A DNA stretch of 64,000 nt from Aquimarina sp. BL5 (GTDB lineage Bacteria; Bacteroidota; Bacteroidia; Flavobacteriales; Flavobacteriaceae). Location of the stretch: the NCBI RefSeq assembly GCF_003443675.1, contig NZ_CP031963.1, positions 4,425,501-4,489,500 of the forward strand, in the 5' to 3' direction. Shown here one piece after another: positions 1 through 8,426 of the stretch (positions are counted from its first letter, which is position 1; each line of letters starts with the position of its first letter). The position numbers and the translations under genes were made by a program. The notes beneath the pieces are model-generated. The model was not told the DNA's origin. It did not search any database and worked only from the letters and a program-made list of their open reading frames with translations.

Positions 1-174
1 ATATGTAATCTATTTTTTGTCATTTCTTAAACAAATATTCAATAATATGGCAATATAATCCAAATATCGAACGGGTTTTCTGAGGTTATCCTAATAATTT
101 AGAATCAATTTAAGTGTTTTTTCTGTAATAAGCAAATAGTACTATATAAAACTATATTTGTATTTTTATCAGCA
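1..174. other. AT-rich leader, no gene
   Basis: No reading frame of useful length is visible. The stretch is very AT-rich and probably holds the promoter of the gene that starts at 175. I cannot assign a specific promoter. Confidence 0.5.
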
Positions 175-678
175 ATGACAGTTCAAGATTTTATCAATTG
201 GTTCGGAAATAGCCCTAATTTGGTATTAGGTTATTTCGCAATAATTATAGCATTTTCCTTAATAGGTTTACTTTTTGTAAAACCAGCAAACTTTAAACCT
301 CCTATTAATTATTTATATGGAATTTTAATTTATGCTGTTACAATTCCGGGATTACTAGCTTTGGTTTTATTATTATATAGTTTTTTCTTTCTAAAAACTA
401 ATTTACTTCAGTTAGACTTGGTAACATACTTTGTTCCTTTAATATCTCTGATTATCACTTTGGTTATTATCAATAAAACGATACCGATGTCTCAAATACC
501 GGGTTTCGGAAAACTATCTGGTCTTTTTATTATAGTCATTATTACCTTTATTATAACATATATATTACAACGAATGTTTTTTGGTGTGTTCTTTGTCGGA
601 AGATTTCAATACTTAATAGTATTCTTTTTGGCTTTGTTATTTGGGTTAAAAATTGCCTGGGATCGAATAGTAAAATGA
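175..678 (+). CDS. small polytopic membrane protein, unknown
   Basis: A protein of 167 residues made almost wholly of hydrophobic segments, about five predicted membrane helices (near residues 15-35, 45-70, 80-100, 110-130 and 140-160) joined by very short loops. No signal peptide, catalytic motif or recognised domain is visible. It lies on the same strand as the operon starting at 807, but the 128-base gap and the separate-looking leader suggest its own transcript. I do not recognise the family and infer no function beyond an inner-membrane location. Confidence 0.7.
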   Translation: MTVQDFINWFGNSPNLVLGYFAIIIAFSLIGLLFVKPANFKPPINYLYGILIYAVTIPGLLALVLLLYSFFFLKTNLLQLDLVTYFVPLISLIITLVIINKTIPMSQIPGFGKLSGLFIIVIITFIITYILQRMFFGVFFVGRFQYLIVFFLALLFGLKIAWDRIVK

Positions 679-806
679 CGATTTACAAAATAATTGTAAC
701 GTTTTGACAATAGATCATACGAATAATATACAGGTATGAGAGGAAAAAACACTCTTATCTCCTTATAGAACACTTATTTTTTTAAATTTGTTTAAATTCA
801 CTAACC

Positions 807-1487
807 ATGCTAAAAAATTTAAAGTCCTTATTTATAGTTGACGATTCTGAGGAAGAAAATAAAAAAACGGATGAGTCAACAGAAAAAACTGATGTAAATT
901 CGGATAAAAAACCGGCTGCATCAGTTCCTCCACCACTTCCTAATAATCCAGTAAGTGTTTCATCAGAAGGAGCGTTGGATACTAAAATTGTAGAGAAGTT
1001 ATTACAGGCAATTGAGAAGAATAATCTGGATGGATTTGACTACCTCGAATATAAAAAATCTCTTAAAGCATTGGAGAAAATGCCAATGGACGAGGCGACT
1101 AAGTACCGTTCGGCTTTTGCTACTGCTTCTACAATGGGAGTTACATTAGATAAACTTTTACAGACTACTAATTTTTATATTGGTGTACTGGACAAAGAAA
1201 ATGAACAATTTACGGGAGCTTTTAAGAATCAATTTGATAGCAAGGTATCTGGTAGAGAGCGAGAAATTGCCCAGTTTGAATCAATTATAAAAGAGAAATC
1301 AGAGGAAATTAAAAGATTAACAGAAGAAATTGCTAAACATCAACAACAAATTGGCGATCTAAAAGCTAAGGTAGAAGAGAGTAATAGTAAGATTAATAAA
1401 ACACAAAATGATTTTAAAGTGTCTTATGATCACCTGAAAGCTCAGTTCGAAGAAGATATTGTTAAAATGCAGAAATACTTAAAATAA
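807..1487 (+). CDS. soluble coiled-coil protein, first gene of PspA/ABC/AAA+ operon
   Basis: A protein of 226 residues with three parts: a charged, low-complexity N-terminus (residues 1-60, with a proline-rich PPPLP stretch), a short helical domain (about 60-130), and a long Lys/Glu-rich coiled coil (about 135-226). There is no signal peptide or membrane segment, so it is probably cytoplasmic. Its stop codon is followed directly by the ATG of the next gene, which points to translational coupling with the PspA-like membrane protein. A TAAATTTG box at 783-790 fits the Bacteroidota -7 element, but no clear -33 box is seen. The likely role is a structural partner of the next protein; this is inference from position and coiled-coil content. 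Confidence 0.75.
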   Translation: MLKNLKSLFIVDDSEEENKKTDESTEKTDVNSDKKPAASVPPPLPNNPVSVSSEGALDTKIVEKLLQAIEKNNLDGFDYLEYKKSLKALEKMPMDEATKYRSAFATASTMGVTLDKLLQTTNFYIGVLDKENEQFTGAFKNQFDSKVSGREREIAQFESIIKEKSEEIKRLTEEIAKHQQQIGDLKAKVEESNSKINKTQNDFKVSYDHLKAQFEEDIVKMQKYLK

Positions 1488-2501
1488 ATGGACAACAACT
1501 CACTAAAACCAAAAACATTTTGGAAAAGACCCGAAGGTAAAACCGGGATGTTATTTATGGGGCTTTTGGGAGCTGGAGGATTGTACGGATTGTACAAAGT
1601 GCTTCCGTTTCTAATTACTATTGTAGAGAACACTTTATATCTAGGAGTTTTATTAGCAGTCTTAGGAGCGCTACTTTATATTGTATTAGATCCTAAGATG
1701 AGAAATCTTATTTTCTATATGTATAAATCTTTTATGCGTTGGTTAACAGGAATTTTTATTCAGATAGATCCTATCGGAATTCTGAAAAGTTATATAGAAG
1801 ATCTTCATGATAATTTAAAGAAGATGAACAAGCAGATCGCTTCTCTAAAAGGACAGATGAAACGTTTACAAACGATTATCTATGATAACAAAAAGAATAT
1901 CAATAATAATCTGAAGTTAGCTAGTGCTGCAAAAGAAAGAGATAAGAAAGGAATTATGATCCTTAAATCCAGAAAAGCAGGTAGACTAAAGGAATCTAAT
2001 ATGAAGCTAGATGAACTGTATAAAAAGATGGAAATCTTATATAGAGTTCTAGTAAAGATGTATGAGAATTCTGAAATATTACTAGAGGATATAGAGGATC
2101 AGGTAATGGTTAAAGAGCAAGAAAGAAAAGCTGTAAGAGCTGGACATTCTGCAATGAAATCAGCAATGAACATTATAGCTGGTAATAATGATAAGAAAGA
2201 AATGTTTGATCGAGCATTAGAGGCAATTGCGGATGATGTAAGCATGAAAATAGGAGAGATGGAGCGTTTTATGGAAATGTCAAATAACTTTATGGATTCT
2301 ATTGACCTACAGAATGGAATATTCGAAGAAGAAGGTCTAGAATTATTGGAGAAATGGGAGAACGAAGGTGTTTCTCTTATTTTAGGAAATCAAAAGGATT
2401 TATTGGTACATGATCAACATAGTGTAGATCTTGATGCACCAATAGTAAAAACTAAAACTCAAAATAATCAATACTCAGACTTATTTAATTTTGAGGATTA
2501 A
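1488..2501 (+). CDS. PspA/ESCRT-III-like coiled-coil membrane protein
   Basis: A protein of 337 residues with two adjacent hydrophobic segments (about residues 20-42 and 45-65), followed by a long alternating-charge helical region (about 95-285) and an acidic tail. Two N-terminal membrane helices ahead of a Lys/Glu-rich helical hairpin resemble PspA/IM30-type membrane-remodelling proteins, although classical PspA has no membrane helices. The segment after residue 80 (DPIGILKSYIEDL) recalls the start of the PspA hairpin. It sits between the coiled-coil protein and the substrate-binding/OmpA protein, which suggests a membrane scaffold for the transporter. The PspA assignment comes from pattern only and is moderate; 'uncharacterised coiled-coil membrane protein' is the safe reading. 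Confidence 0.7.
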   Translation: MDNNSLKPKTFWKRPEGKTGMLFMGLLGAGGLYGLYKVLPFLITIVENTLYLGVLLAVLGALLYIVLDPKMRNLIFYMYKSFMRWLTGIFIQIDPIGILKSYIEDLHDNLKKMNKQIASLKGQMKRLQTIIYDNKKNINNNLKLASAAKERDKKGIMILKSRKAGRLKESNMKLDELYKKMEILYRVLVKMYENSEILLEDIEDQVMVKEQERKAVRAGHSAMKSAMNIIAGNNDKKEMFDRALEAIADDVSMKIGEMERFMEMSNNFMDSIDLQNGIFEEEGLELLEKWENEGVSLILGNQKDLLVHDQHSVDLDAPIVKTKTQNNQYSDLFNFED

Positions 2502-2523
2502 AACATAACACTAATCAAAAATC

Positions 2524-4077
2524 ATGGCAAAAGGAAGATTAACACCGTTTTCAAAAATTTTAATTGTAGTACTCATTATAGGTGGATTATATTTTTTACT
2601 AAATAAATTTGTAAGAAATAATCCAGATGTAAAAGATAAGATAGAACAAGTAACTTCTTCTTCTGATAAAGGAGAAACAAAAGAAGGATATAAAGATGTC
2701 ATCAACGTTGGAGTTGTAACCTGGGGAGGATATGCTGGAGGGCAATACTTTAATGAAGGCTTCAAAGCGAATACCGCATCTCGATTCTATAAGGACTATG
2801 GATTTAAAGTAAATTTTGAAGTAATTGATGACTTTGATGCTTCTAGAGATGCTTTTAAGAATGGTTCTATCGATCTAATGTGGGCAACCATTGATGCATT
2901 CCCAACAGAAGTAGAAGGATTGTCTCAATATCAACCACAAGTAGTGTTTCAGGCAGATTGGAGTCGTGGAGGAGATGCAATCGTGGCAGCGAGAGGAATC
3001 AATAAAGTAAGCGATCTTAGAGGAAAGAAAATTGCAGTGGCACCTATGACACCATCGCATTCTTTCTTGATTTGGTTATTAGAAGCGAGTGATATGACGA
3101 CTAAGGATGTGCAATTGGTAGAAGTGCCAAGTGCAATTGATGCTGCGGATTCTTTCAAAAGTAATACAGTAGATGCAGCAGTGGTTTGGAGTCCGGATGA
3201 TGCGGATTGTGTTGCCAAAGTAGCAGGGTCTAAAGTCTTAGAGAGTACTAAAAATGCAACACATATTATTGCTGATGTTTTTGTTTCGAAAAAAGAGTTT
3301 ATTGAAACTCATAAAGAACAATTACAAGATTTATATGAAGGATGGATGATCGGAGCTTCAGAATTAAACAACTCTGATAGTAATAAGAGAAAAGCGGCTA
3401 AGATTCTTGCAGAAGGATTATCACAGCCAGAAGATTTCTGTTATGATGCTATCAATAATGTAAGATTAGCAACACATGGAGATAATAAAGATTTCTTTGG
3501 ATTAAATTCTAATTATACTGGTGTAACAGGAGAGGATTTGTATAATAAAATGAAAGTAAAATATAATGCTCTTGGGTATAGTACCGCTGGAGCTAAGAGT
3601 TGGAGATTGCTTTCTACAAAGGATTTAGTAAATAAGACATCACTTTCTGGTAATTCCCATAATGCAGAGCAACAAAAACAGTTTACAGCTGTCGATGAGA
3701 CATTGGAGAAAAAAGAATCACTTTCTTCTAAAAAAGTAAGTATCAGTTTTAGAACGGGAGAATTTCAGTTAGATGAGAACTCTAAGCAGTTGATTGATCT
3801 TCAGTTTACACCGATTGCTAAGGCATTTGCTAATGCTCGTATTAGAATTGAAGGAAATACAGATAATGTTGGTTCTAGAGGGCCAAACGTTACTTTATCT
3901 AAAAAAAGAGCACAATCTGTAGCTAACTATCTGATAGCACAACACAGCATGCCTACCAATAGATTTATTATTATTGGTAATGGTCCTGATAAACCGGTTT
4001 CCGGATGTGAGCGTAATCAAAATGCTGATTGTAAATCTAAGAATAGAAGAACCGATTTTGAATTAGTAGTAGACTAA
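2524..4077 (+). CDS. membrane-anchored ABC substrate-binding protein fused to OmpA domain
   Basis: A protein of 517 residues. Residues 10-28 form an uncleaved-looking membrane anchor, residues 60-330 resemble the NrtA/SsuA/NMT1 type of periplasmic binding protein (VVTWGGYAGG near the start, later DAAVVWSPDD), and residues 400-517 form an OmpA-type peptidoglycan-binding domain (GNTDNVGS, then SKKRAQSVANYL, ending KNRRTDFELV). It would sit in the periplasm, tied to the inner membrane at one end and to the cell wall at the other. The last base of its stop codon is the first base of the permease ATG, so the two are coupled. The ligand cannot be read from sequence; this family binds nitrate, sulfonates, taurine or thiamine precursors. 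The SBP-OmpA fusion is unusual. Confidence 0.88.
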   Translation: MAKGRLTPFSKILIVVLIIGGLYFLLNKFVRNNPDVKDKIEQVTSSSDKGETKEGYKDVINVGVVTWGGYAGGQYFNEGFKANTASRFYKDYGFKVNFEVIDDFDASRDAFKNGSIDLMWATIDAFPTEVEGLSQYQPQVVFQADWSRGGDAIVAARGINKVSDLRGKKIAVAPMTPSHSFLIWLLEASDMTTKDVQLVEVPSAIDAADSFKSNTVDAAVVWSPDDADCVAKVAGSKVLESTKNATHIIADVFVSKKEFIETHKEQLQDLYEGWMIGASELNNSDSNKRKAAKILAEGLSQPEDFCYDAINNVRLATHGDNKDFFGLNSNYTGVTGEDLYNKMKVKYNALGYSTAGAKSWRLLSTKDLVNKTSLSGNSHNAEQQKQFTAVDETLEKKESLSSKKVSISFRTGEFQLDENSKQLIDLQFTPIAKAFANARIRIEGNTDNVGSRGPNVTLSKKRAQSVANYLIAQHSMPTNRFIIIGNGPDKPVSGCERNQNADCKSKNRRTDFELVVD

Positions 4078-5045
4078 TGGTAAAGATCAAAAAACTATTT
4101 GAACTTAGGGGTAACCTAGAGTCAAAGGATAAGGCCATTCTCACGGTCGTCGGTGCTTTGATTCTAATTGGATTATGGTTTTTACTAGCTGAGGTTTTAT
4201 CCACATCAGTAATCACACAAGATGAGTCCATTGATATTTCTAAGATTTCACTAAGTGAAAGGAAGTATTACGAAAGTGATTCACTATTGGTGGCTAGTTA
4301 CGATGAATTAGAACAAATGAGTGTTGAGGAATTAACATCTTTTGGGCTGAAGAAAAACAAAGTTTATCCGTTGTTACCATCACCAATCAAAGTTATCAAG
4401 GCATTTCCGGATCTTAATCAAAATGATGATGTGATAGGAAATACTTTTTATTCTATTAAATTAAATTTTTTAGGTTATCTGGTAGCAATTTTAGTTTCCA
4501 TTCCGATTGGTTTTTTATTAGGGTTGATTCCTTTATTTAGAGGGTTGTTTAGTCAAATTATCAATTCCTATCGATTTATTCCCTTAACTGCAGTAACAGG
4601 TATTTTTATTATGTGGTTAGGATTAGGGAGTGATATGAAAGTATCTTTCCTAGCATTTGGTATCATTGTATATTTGATACCCGTCGTCATCCAGCGGATC
4701 GATGAGGTCCAAAATGTATATCTGAATACCGTTTTTACTTTAGGAGCAACATCCTGGCAAACGATAAGAACGGTTTATATGCCTTATGTGTTTTCTAAGA
4801 TTATTGACGATATTAGAGTATTGACGGCAATTTCCTGGACCTATATTACGATTGTAGAAATGCTAAATAAAGGAGGAGGAATAGGAGAGTTAATTTGGAC
4901 TGCAAAACGACAAAGTAGAATTGATAAAGCTTTTGCTATACTAATTATCATAGTGGTTATAGGGATATTACAAGATCGATTGTTTGTAATGATCGATAGA
5001 ATATTATTCCCATATAAACACATTAATAAAGGAAACAAACATTAA
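4077..5045 (+). CDS. ABC transporter permease, NitT/TauT type
   Basis: A protein of 322 residues. One membrane helix (about 20-45) is followed by a soluble insert of about 65 residues with no counterpart in standard TauC/SsuC. Then come the usual permease helices and the EAA-like cytoplasmic loop (near 215-235, TLGATSWQTIRTVYMPYV), which contacts the ATPase. It is the inner-membrane channel for the binding protein encoded just upstream and the ATPase encoded just downstream; together they make a complete importer. The extra periplasmic insert may dock the wall-anchored binding protein, which is inference. Confidence 0.88.
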   Translation: MVKIKKLFELRGNLESKDKAILTVVGALILIGLWFLLAEVLSTSVITQDESIDISKISLSERKYYESDSLLVASYDELEQMSVEELTSFGLKKNKVYPLLPSPIKVIKAFPDLNQNDDVIGNTFYSIKLNFLGYLVAILVSIPIGFLLGLIPLFRGLFSQIINSYRFIPLTAVTGIFIMWLGLGSDMKVSFLAFGIIVYLIPVVIQRIDEVQNVYLNTVFTLGATSWQTIRTVYMPYVFSKIIDDIRVLTAISWTYITIVEMLNKGGGIGELIWTAKRQSRIDKAFAILIIIVVIGILQDRLFVMIDRILFPYKHINKGNKH

Positions 5046-5046
5046 T

Positions 5047-5856
5047 ATGGCATTACAGTTTACAGATAGTCCTCAGGCTCCTAATGTTATAGAACTTAGA
5101 GGGATCTCTCAATCATATGATGGAGGGAAAACCAAAATCATAGAAAATTTAGATTTATTGGTAGAGGATAAACCCATGCAAGGGCAATTTTCTGTCATAT
5201 TAGGAATGTCCGGATGTGGTAAATCTACTTTGTTACGATATATAGCAGGATTACAAGAACCAACTGCAGGAACAGTGTTAGTAAAAGGAAAACCTGTAAG
5301 TAAGGAGAACAGGGTGAGTATGGTATTTCAGCAATATTCATCATTGCCTTGGATGACAGTTCTAGATAATGTTGGTTTAGGATTACGTTTTAAAGGGATC
5401 TCTAAGAAAGAACGTGATGAAAAGGCAATGGAAATGATTCAATTAGTTGGATTAGATGGTCATCAAAAGAAGTACGCACAATATCCTACGCTTTCTGGAG
5501 GACAATTACAACGTGTAGCGATTGCAAGAAGTTTAATGTCTAATCCAGAAATTTTATTGATGGATGAACCTTTTGGAGCATTAGATATCAAGACGCGTTT
5601 ACAAATGCAGGATTTACTGATTGGTATCTGGGAAAAGTTCAGTCCTACAATCTTGTTTGTTACTCACGATATACAAGAAGCGGTCTATCTGGCAGATGAT
5701 ATTTATATCATGAAACATGCACCTTCTCATTTCGTGAAGCATATAGATGTCGATTTACCCTTTAATAGAACGAGGGAAACAAAACGATTAGCACACTTTG
5801 ATGAACTAGTACATGAAGTAGAAGATGCAATGATGCAGATCGATGCTGGGAGTTAG
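5047..5856 (+). CDS. ABC transporter ATP-binding protein, NitT/TauT type
   Basis: A protein of 269 residues with every ABC ATPase motif: Walker A GMSGCGKST (about 53-61), Q-loop FQQYSSLPW, signature LSGGQLQRVAIARSL, Walker B ILLMDEPFGALD and switch histidine in FVTHD. The LPW after the Q-loop is typical of nitrate/taurine/sulfonate importers. It starts one base after the permease stop region and powers that permease from the cytoplasm. The family length is about 250-270, so the gene is complete. Confidence 0.93.
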   Translation: MALQFTDSPQAPNVIELRGISQSYDGGKTKIIENLDLLVEDKPMQGQFSVILGMSGCGKSTLLRYIAGLQEPTAGTVLVKGKPVSKENRVSMVFQQYSSLPWMTVLDNVGLGLRFKGISKKERDEKAMEMIQLVGLDGHQKKYAQYPTLSGGQLQRVAIARSLMSNPEILLMDEPFGALDIKTRLQMQDLLIGIWEKFSPTILFVTHDIQEAVYLADDIYIMKHAPSHFVKHIDVDLPFNRTRETKRLAHFDELVHEVEDAMMQIDAGS

Positions 5857-5954
5857 TATCAGTATACAAGATTCATATTAGTATTTGTCCTTCTGAAAAT
5901 TTGTAAGAAAACTCTATTGGTATTTTTTGATAGAATATTAAAATAAAAAGGGAT

Positions 5955-6488
5955 ATGCGAATGAAAAGTATAATAAGTATAATCTTGATTGCAGTATCAT
6001 TAGTGATTTTTGGATTTCGAATTTCAAAAAAGATACAGTTTAAGCAAAATGTTTCTGGATATTTGAAAAGGGCGGCAGATGCAAACACTATAGAACTTGC
6101 TAATGATGAATTGACCAAAGTGATTGATTATTTAGAAGCTAATAATATTACCAGCGGATATACTTCTGTTTTATGGGAAACTCCAGATGAAGATATTGAT
6201 TTTTGGTATAAAAACTTAAAAGCAAGTCAAACTGAACTTCAGAATTTGAGGTCAGAAAGTGCTTTAGAAAGAACCAACGTATTAATAAAGCTGAGAGAAA
6301 CCTTATTAGATACAGGTAAAAATACCAGAGTTACAGTGCCTAAAGGATTAGCAGTATATCCGAATAATACGTTGTGGAGCATCCTAATGTGGATGGCATT
6401 TTTATCTATATCTACTGGTTTTGTAATACTTGCAATAGAATCTGATAAGAGATCTAAAAAGAAGAAAGAACAACAACTATCATCCTAA
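5955..6488 (+). CDS. two-TM periplasmic-loop protein, unknown
   Basis: A protein of 177 residues with one membrane helix at each end (about 5-22 and 140-160) and a mostly helical domain between them that should face the periplasm, followed by a short Lys-rich cytoplasmic tail. No known motif is visible. A second ATG at 5961 is an equally good start. It follows the ABC ATPase by 98 bases and precedes the AAA+ gene by 22 bases, so it probably belongs to the operon. It might link the transporter to the AAA+ protein, but that is speculation. Confidence 0.7.
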   Translation: MRMKSIISIILIAVSLVIFGFRISKKIQFKQNVSGYLKRAADANTIELANDELTKVIDYLEANNITSGYTSVLWETPDEDIDFWYKNLKASQTELQNLRSESALERTNVLIKLRETLLDTGKNTRVTVPKGLAVYPNNTLWSILMWMAFLSISTGFVILAIESDKRSKKKKEQQLSS

Positions 6489-6510
6489 ATCAAATTTTAG
6501 AAGGAGCATT

Positions 6511-8415
6511 ATGACCAACAGAAAATACCATAAAGCCACAGATCAGTTTTTTTCAAAATTAAGTCAAGAAGATAAAGCTTCTTTTTTTAAAGGAAAATCA
6601 GTCAATCCATTAAAAATATTATCTATTTCGTCTGCGTTTCCAACATTGAGAATAAAAGATGAAGATTTGTTGGTTTTATATTCTTTAAAAGAATCCATTG
6701 ACGAATTGGATTTTATTATTACTACACAGCATATTCATATAGCAGAAAGTAAAATTCCACTGGCTACAGATGTTTTTCAGGATGTAAAGTTTAGTGCTTT
6801 TCCAAAAGAGCATGTCGCTTTATTAAATAATTTGATAGATGATTTGTTGTTGACTAAAAAAGATGAAAAAAAGAGTTTATCGGATTTTACCAATAAGTTT
6901 AAGGATTTTGTAAATCAAAAAGAAGATACTACTCAGGAGTTTGATATTGATTATGAGTTTCTTCAGATATTAAAAAATGAAGGGGAAAAGATTCAGAATC
7001 TCGCAGAAGATTTAAACAATAATAAACGATTTTCTAATACAATAAATGCCATTGTTCATAAAACAGATGATGCCTTAGAATTTAAAGCAGAACATGTAAT
7101 TCTTCAGGATATCATTAGAGTATTCAATATGATTTATCCATTGAGTGATAATAAGAATACAGTAGCTGACGCTAAGGTGAAGTTTCTATTAGCCTTTATG
7201 TTCGAGAAGTTACAGGGAAATGATATCATAGCTTCTTTATCTATAGAACGTATTAATAAGTTCGTGCAGTCAGAAAAGTTTGATGAAAATATTGAAGTGA
7301 TTAAAACAGCCAGTCTTTTTGACTTAGGGGAGGAATATAAAAATGAATTTTTATTGCCATCACTTTTAAAGCGATTAGATAGTCAGCATTTTGCCAATTC
7401 AGCATCTTTCTTATATAGAATCGCTTCTTTAATAACCAAAGCAGACGGTACCATTTCTGAAGAAGAAACCACACTGCTAAAGAAGATCAATAGTAAGTTG
7501 CAGCATCCTAAAGAAAAACTAGAAGGAGTCAAACAAACAGAGATCGATGAGAATGAAACTCTGGATGATGTGATGGATGAATTGAATGAATTGATAGGTT
7601 TAGACAATATCAAAACTTCGGTAAAAGAACTCTCTAATTTTCTGAAGGTTCAAAAGTTAAGAGAAGAAAAAGGACTAAAGAATGTAAATAACTCACTACA
7701 TTCAGTTTTTATGGGACCTCCAGGAACAGGTAAAACAACCGTTGCACGCTTAGTCTCTAAAATATACAAACACTTAGGTTATTTAGAAAAAGGGCATCTG
7801 GTAGAAACTGACAGAACCGGAATGGTTGCTGGATATGTTGGTCAAACAGCTCTAAAGGTAGAAGAGGTTATAAAAACTTCGCTTGATGGAGTACTATTTA
7901 TTGATGAAGCATATTCTCTAGCTAAAGACAATAAAAAGGATTTTGGTAACGAAGCTGTAGAGGTGTTACTGAAGAAAATGGAGGATCACCGAGATCAGTT
8001 AGTGGTGATCGTTGCAGGATATCCTGATGAGATGGAGGAGTTTATAGAATCCAATCCAGGATTGCAGTCACGATTTAACAGATATTTTACTTTTGATCAT
8101 TATAAACCCAAAGAACTGATTGGAATTTTTGAACTGTTTTGTCTGAAAAATGATTTTGTGTTGGCAGACGAAGCAAAAGAAAAATTAGAGTTCATCTTTG
8201 ATAAGTTATACGAAAAAAGACATAAGAGTTTTGGTAATGCCAGAGTTGCCAGAAATTTATTCGAAAAAATAATTGAATATCAAGCCAATCGTATAGTGTC
8301 GATAACACCGCTTACAGAAGAATTACTAAAAACCATAGTCGAAGACGATATTCCGCCTGTCAATCAAACAGTAGATGATTATTTAAGATTTCAGAAGGAC
8401 GAGGAAGAATCCTAA
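6511..8415 (+). CDS. AAA+ ATPase (SpoVK/CbbX type) with TerB-like segment
   Basis: A protein of 634 residues. The N-terminal 290 residues are helical and unrecognised. Residues about 296-325 (IASLITKADGTISEEE) match the TerB-like acidic helix pattern. A classical AAA+ module follows: Walker A GPPGTGKT (402-409), Walker B VLFIDEA (461-467), then an arginine-finger region near QSRFNRYFTF. The closest relatives in domain layout are SpoVK and the Rubisco activase CbbX, that is, remodelling ATPases. TerB-like modules turn up in tellurite-resistance and stress systems. It lies between the membrane genes and the helicase gene and would supply ATP-driven remodelling, with target unknown. Confidence 0.88.
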   Translation: MTNRKYHKATDQFFSKLSQEDKASFFKGKSVNPLKILSISSAFPTLRIKDEDLLVLYSLKESIDELDFIITTQHIHIAESKIPLATDVFQDVKFSAFPKEHVALLNNLIDDLLLTKKDEKKSLSDFTNKFKDFVNQKEDTTQEFDIDYEFLQILKNEGEKIQNLAEDLNNNKRFSNTINAIVHKTDDALEFKAEHVILQDIIRVFNMIYPLSDNKNTVADAKVKFLLAFMFEKLQGNDIIASLSIERINKFVQSEKFDENIEVIKTASLFDLGEEYKNEFLLPSLLKRLDSQHFANSASFLYRIASLITKADGTISEEETTLLKKINSKLQHPKEKLEGVKQTEIDENETLDDVMDELNELIGLDNIKTSVKELSNFLKVQKLREEKGLKNVNNSLHSVFMGPPGTGKTTVARLVSKIYKHLGYLEKGHLVETDRTGMVAGYVGQTALKVEEVIKTSLDGVLFIDEAYSLAKDNKKDFGNEAVEVLLKKMEDHRDQLVVIVAGYPDEMEEFIESNPGLQSRFNRYFTFDHYKPKELIGIFELFCLKNDFVLADEAKEKLEFIFDKLYEKRHKSFGNARVARNLFEKIIEYQANRIVSITPLTEELLKTIVEDDIPPVNQTVDDYLRFQKDEEES

Positions 8416-8426
8416 ATTAGTACTCT

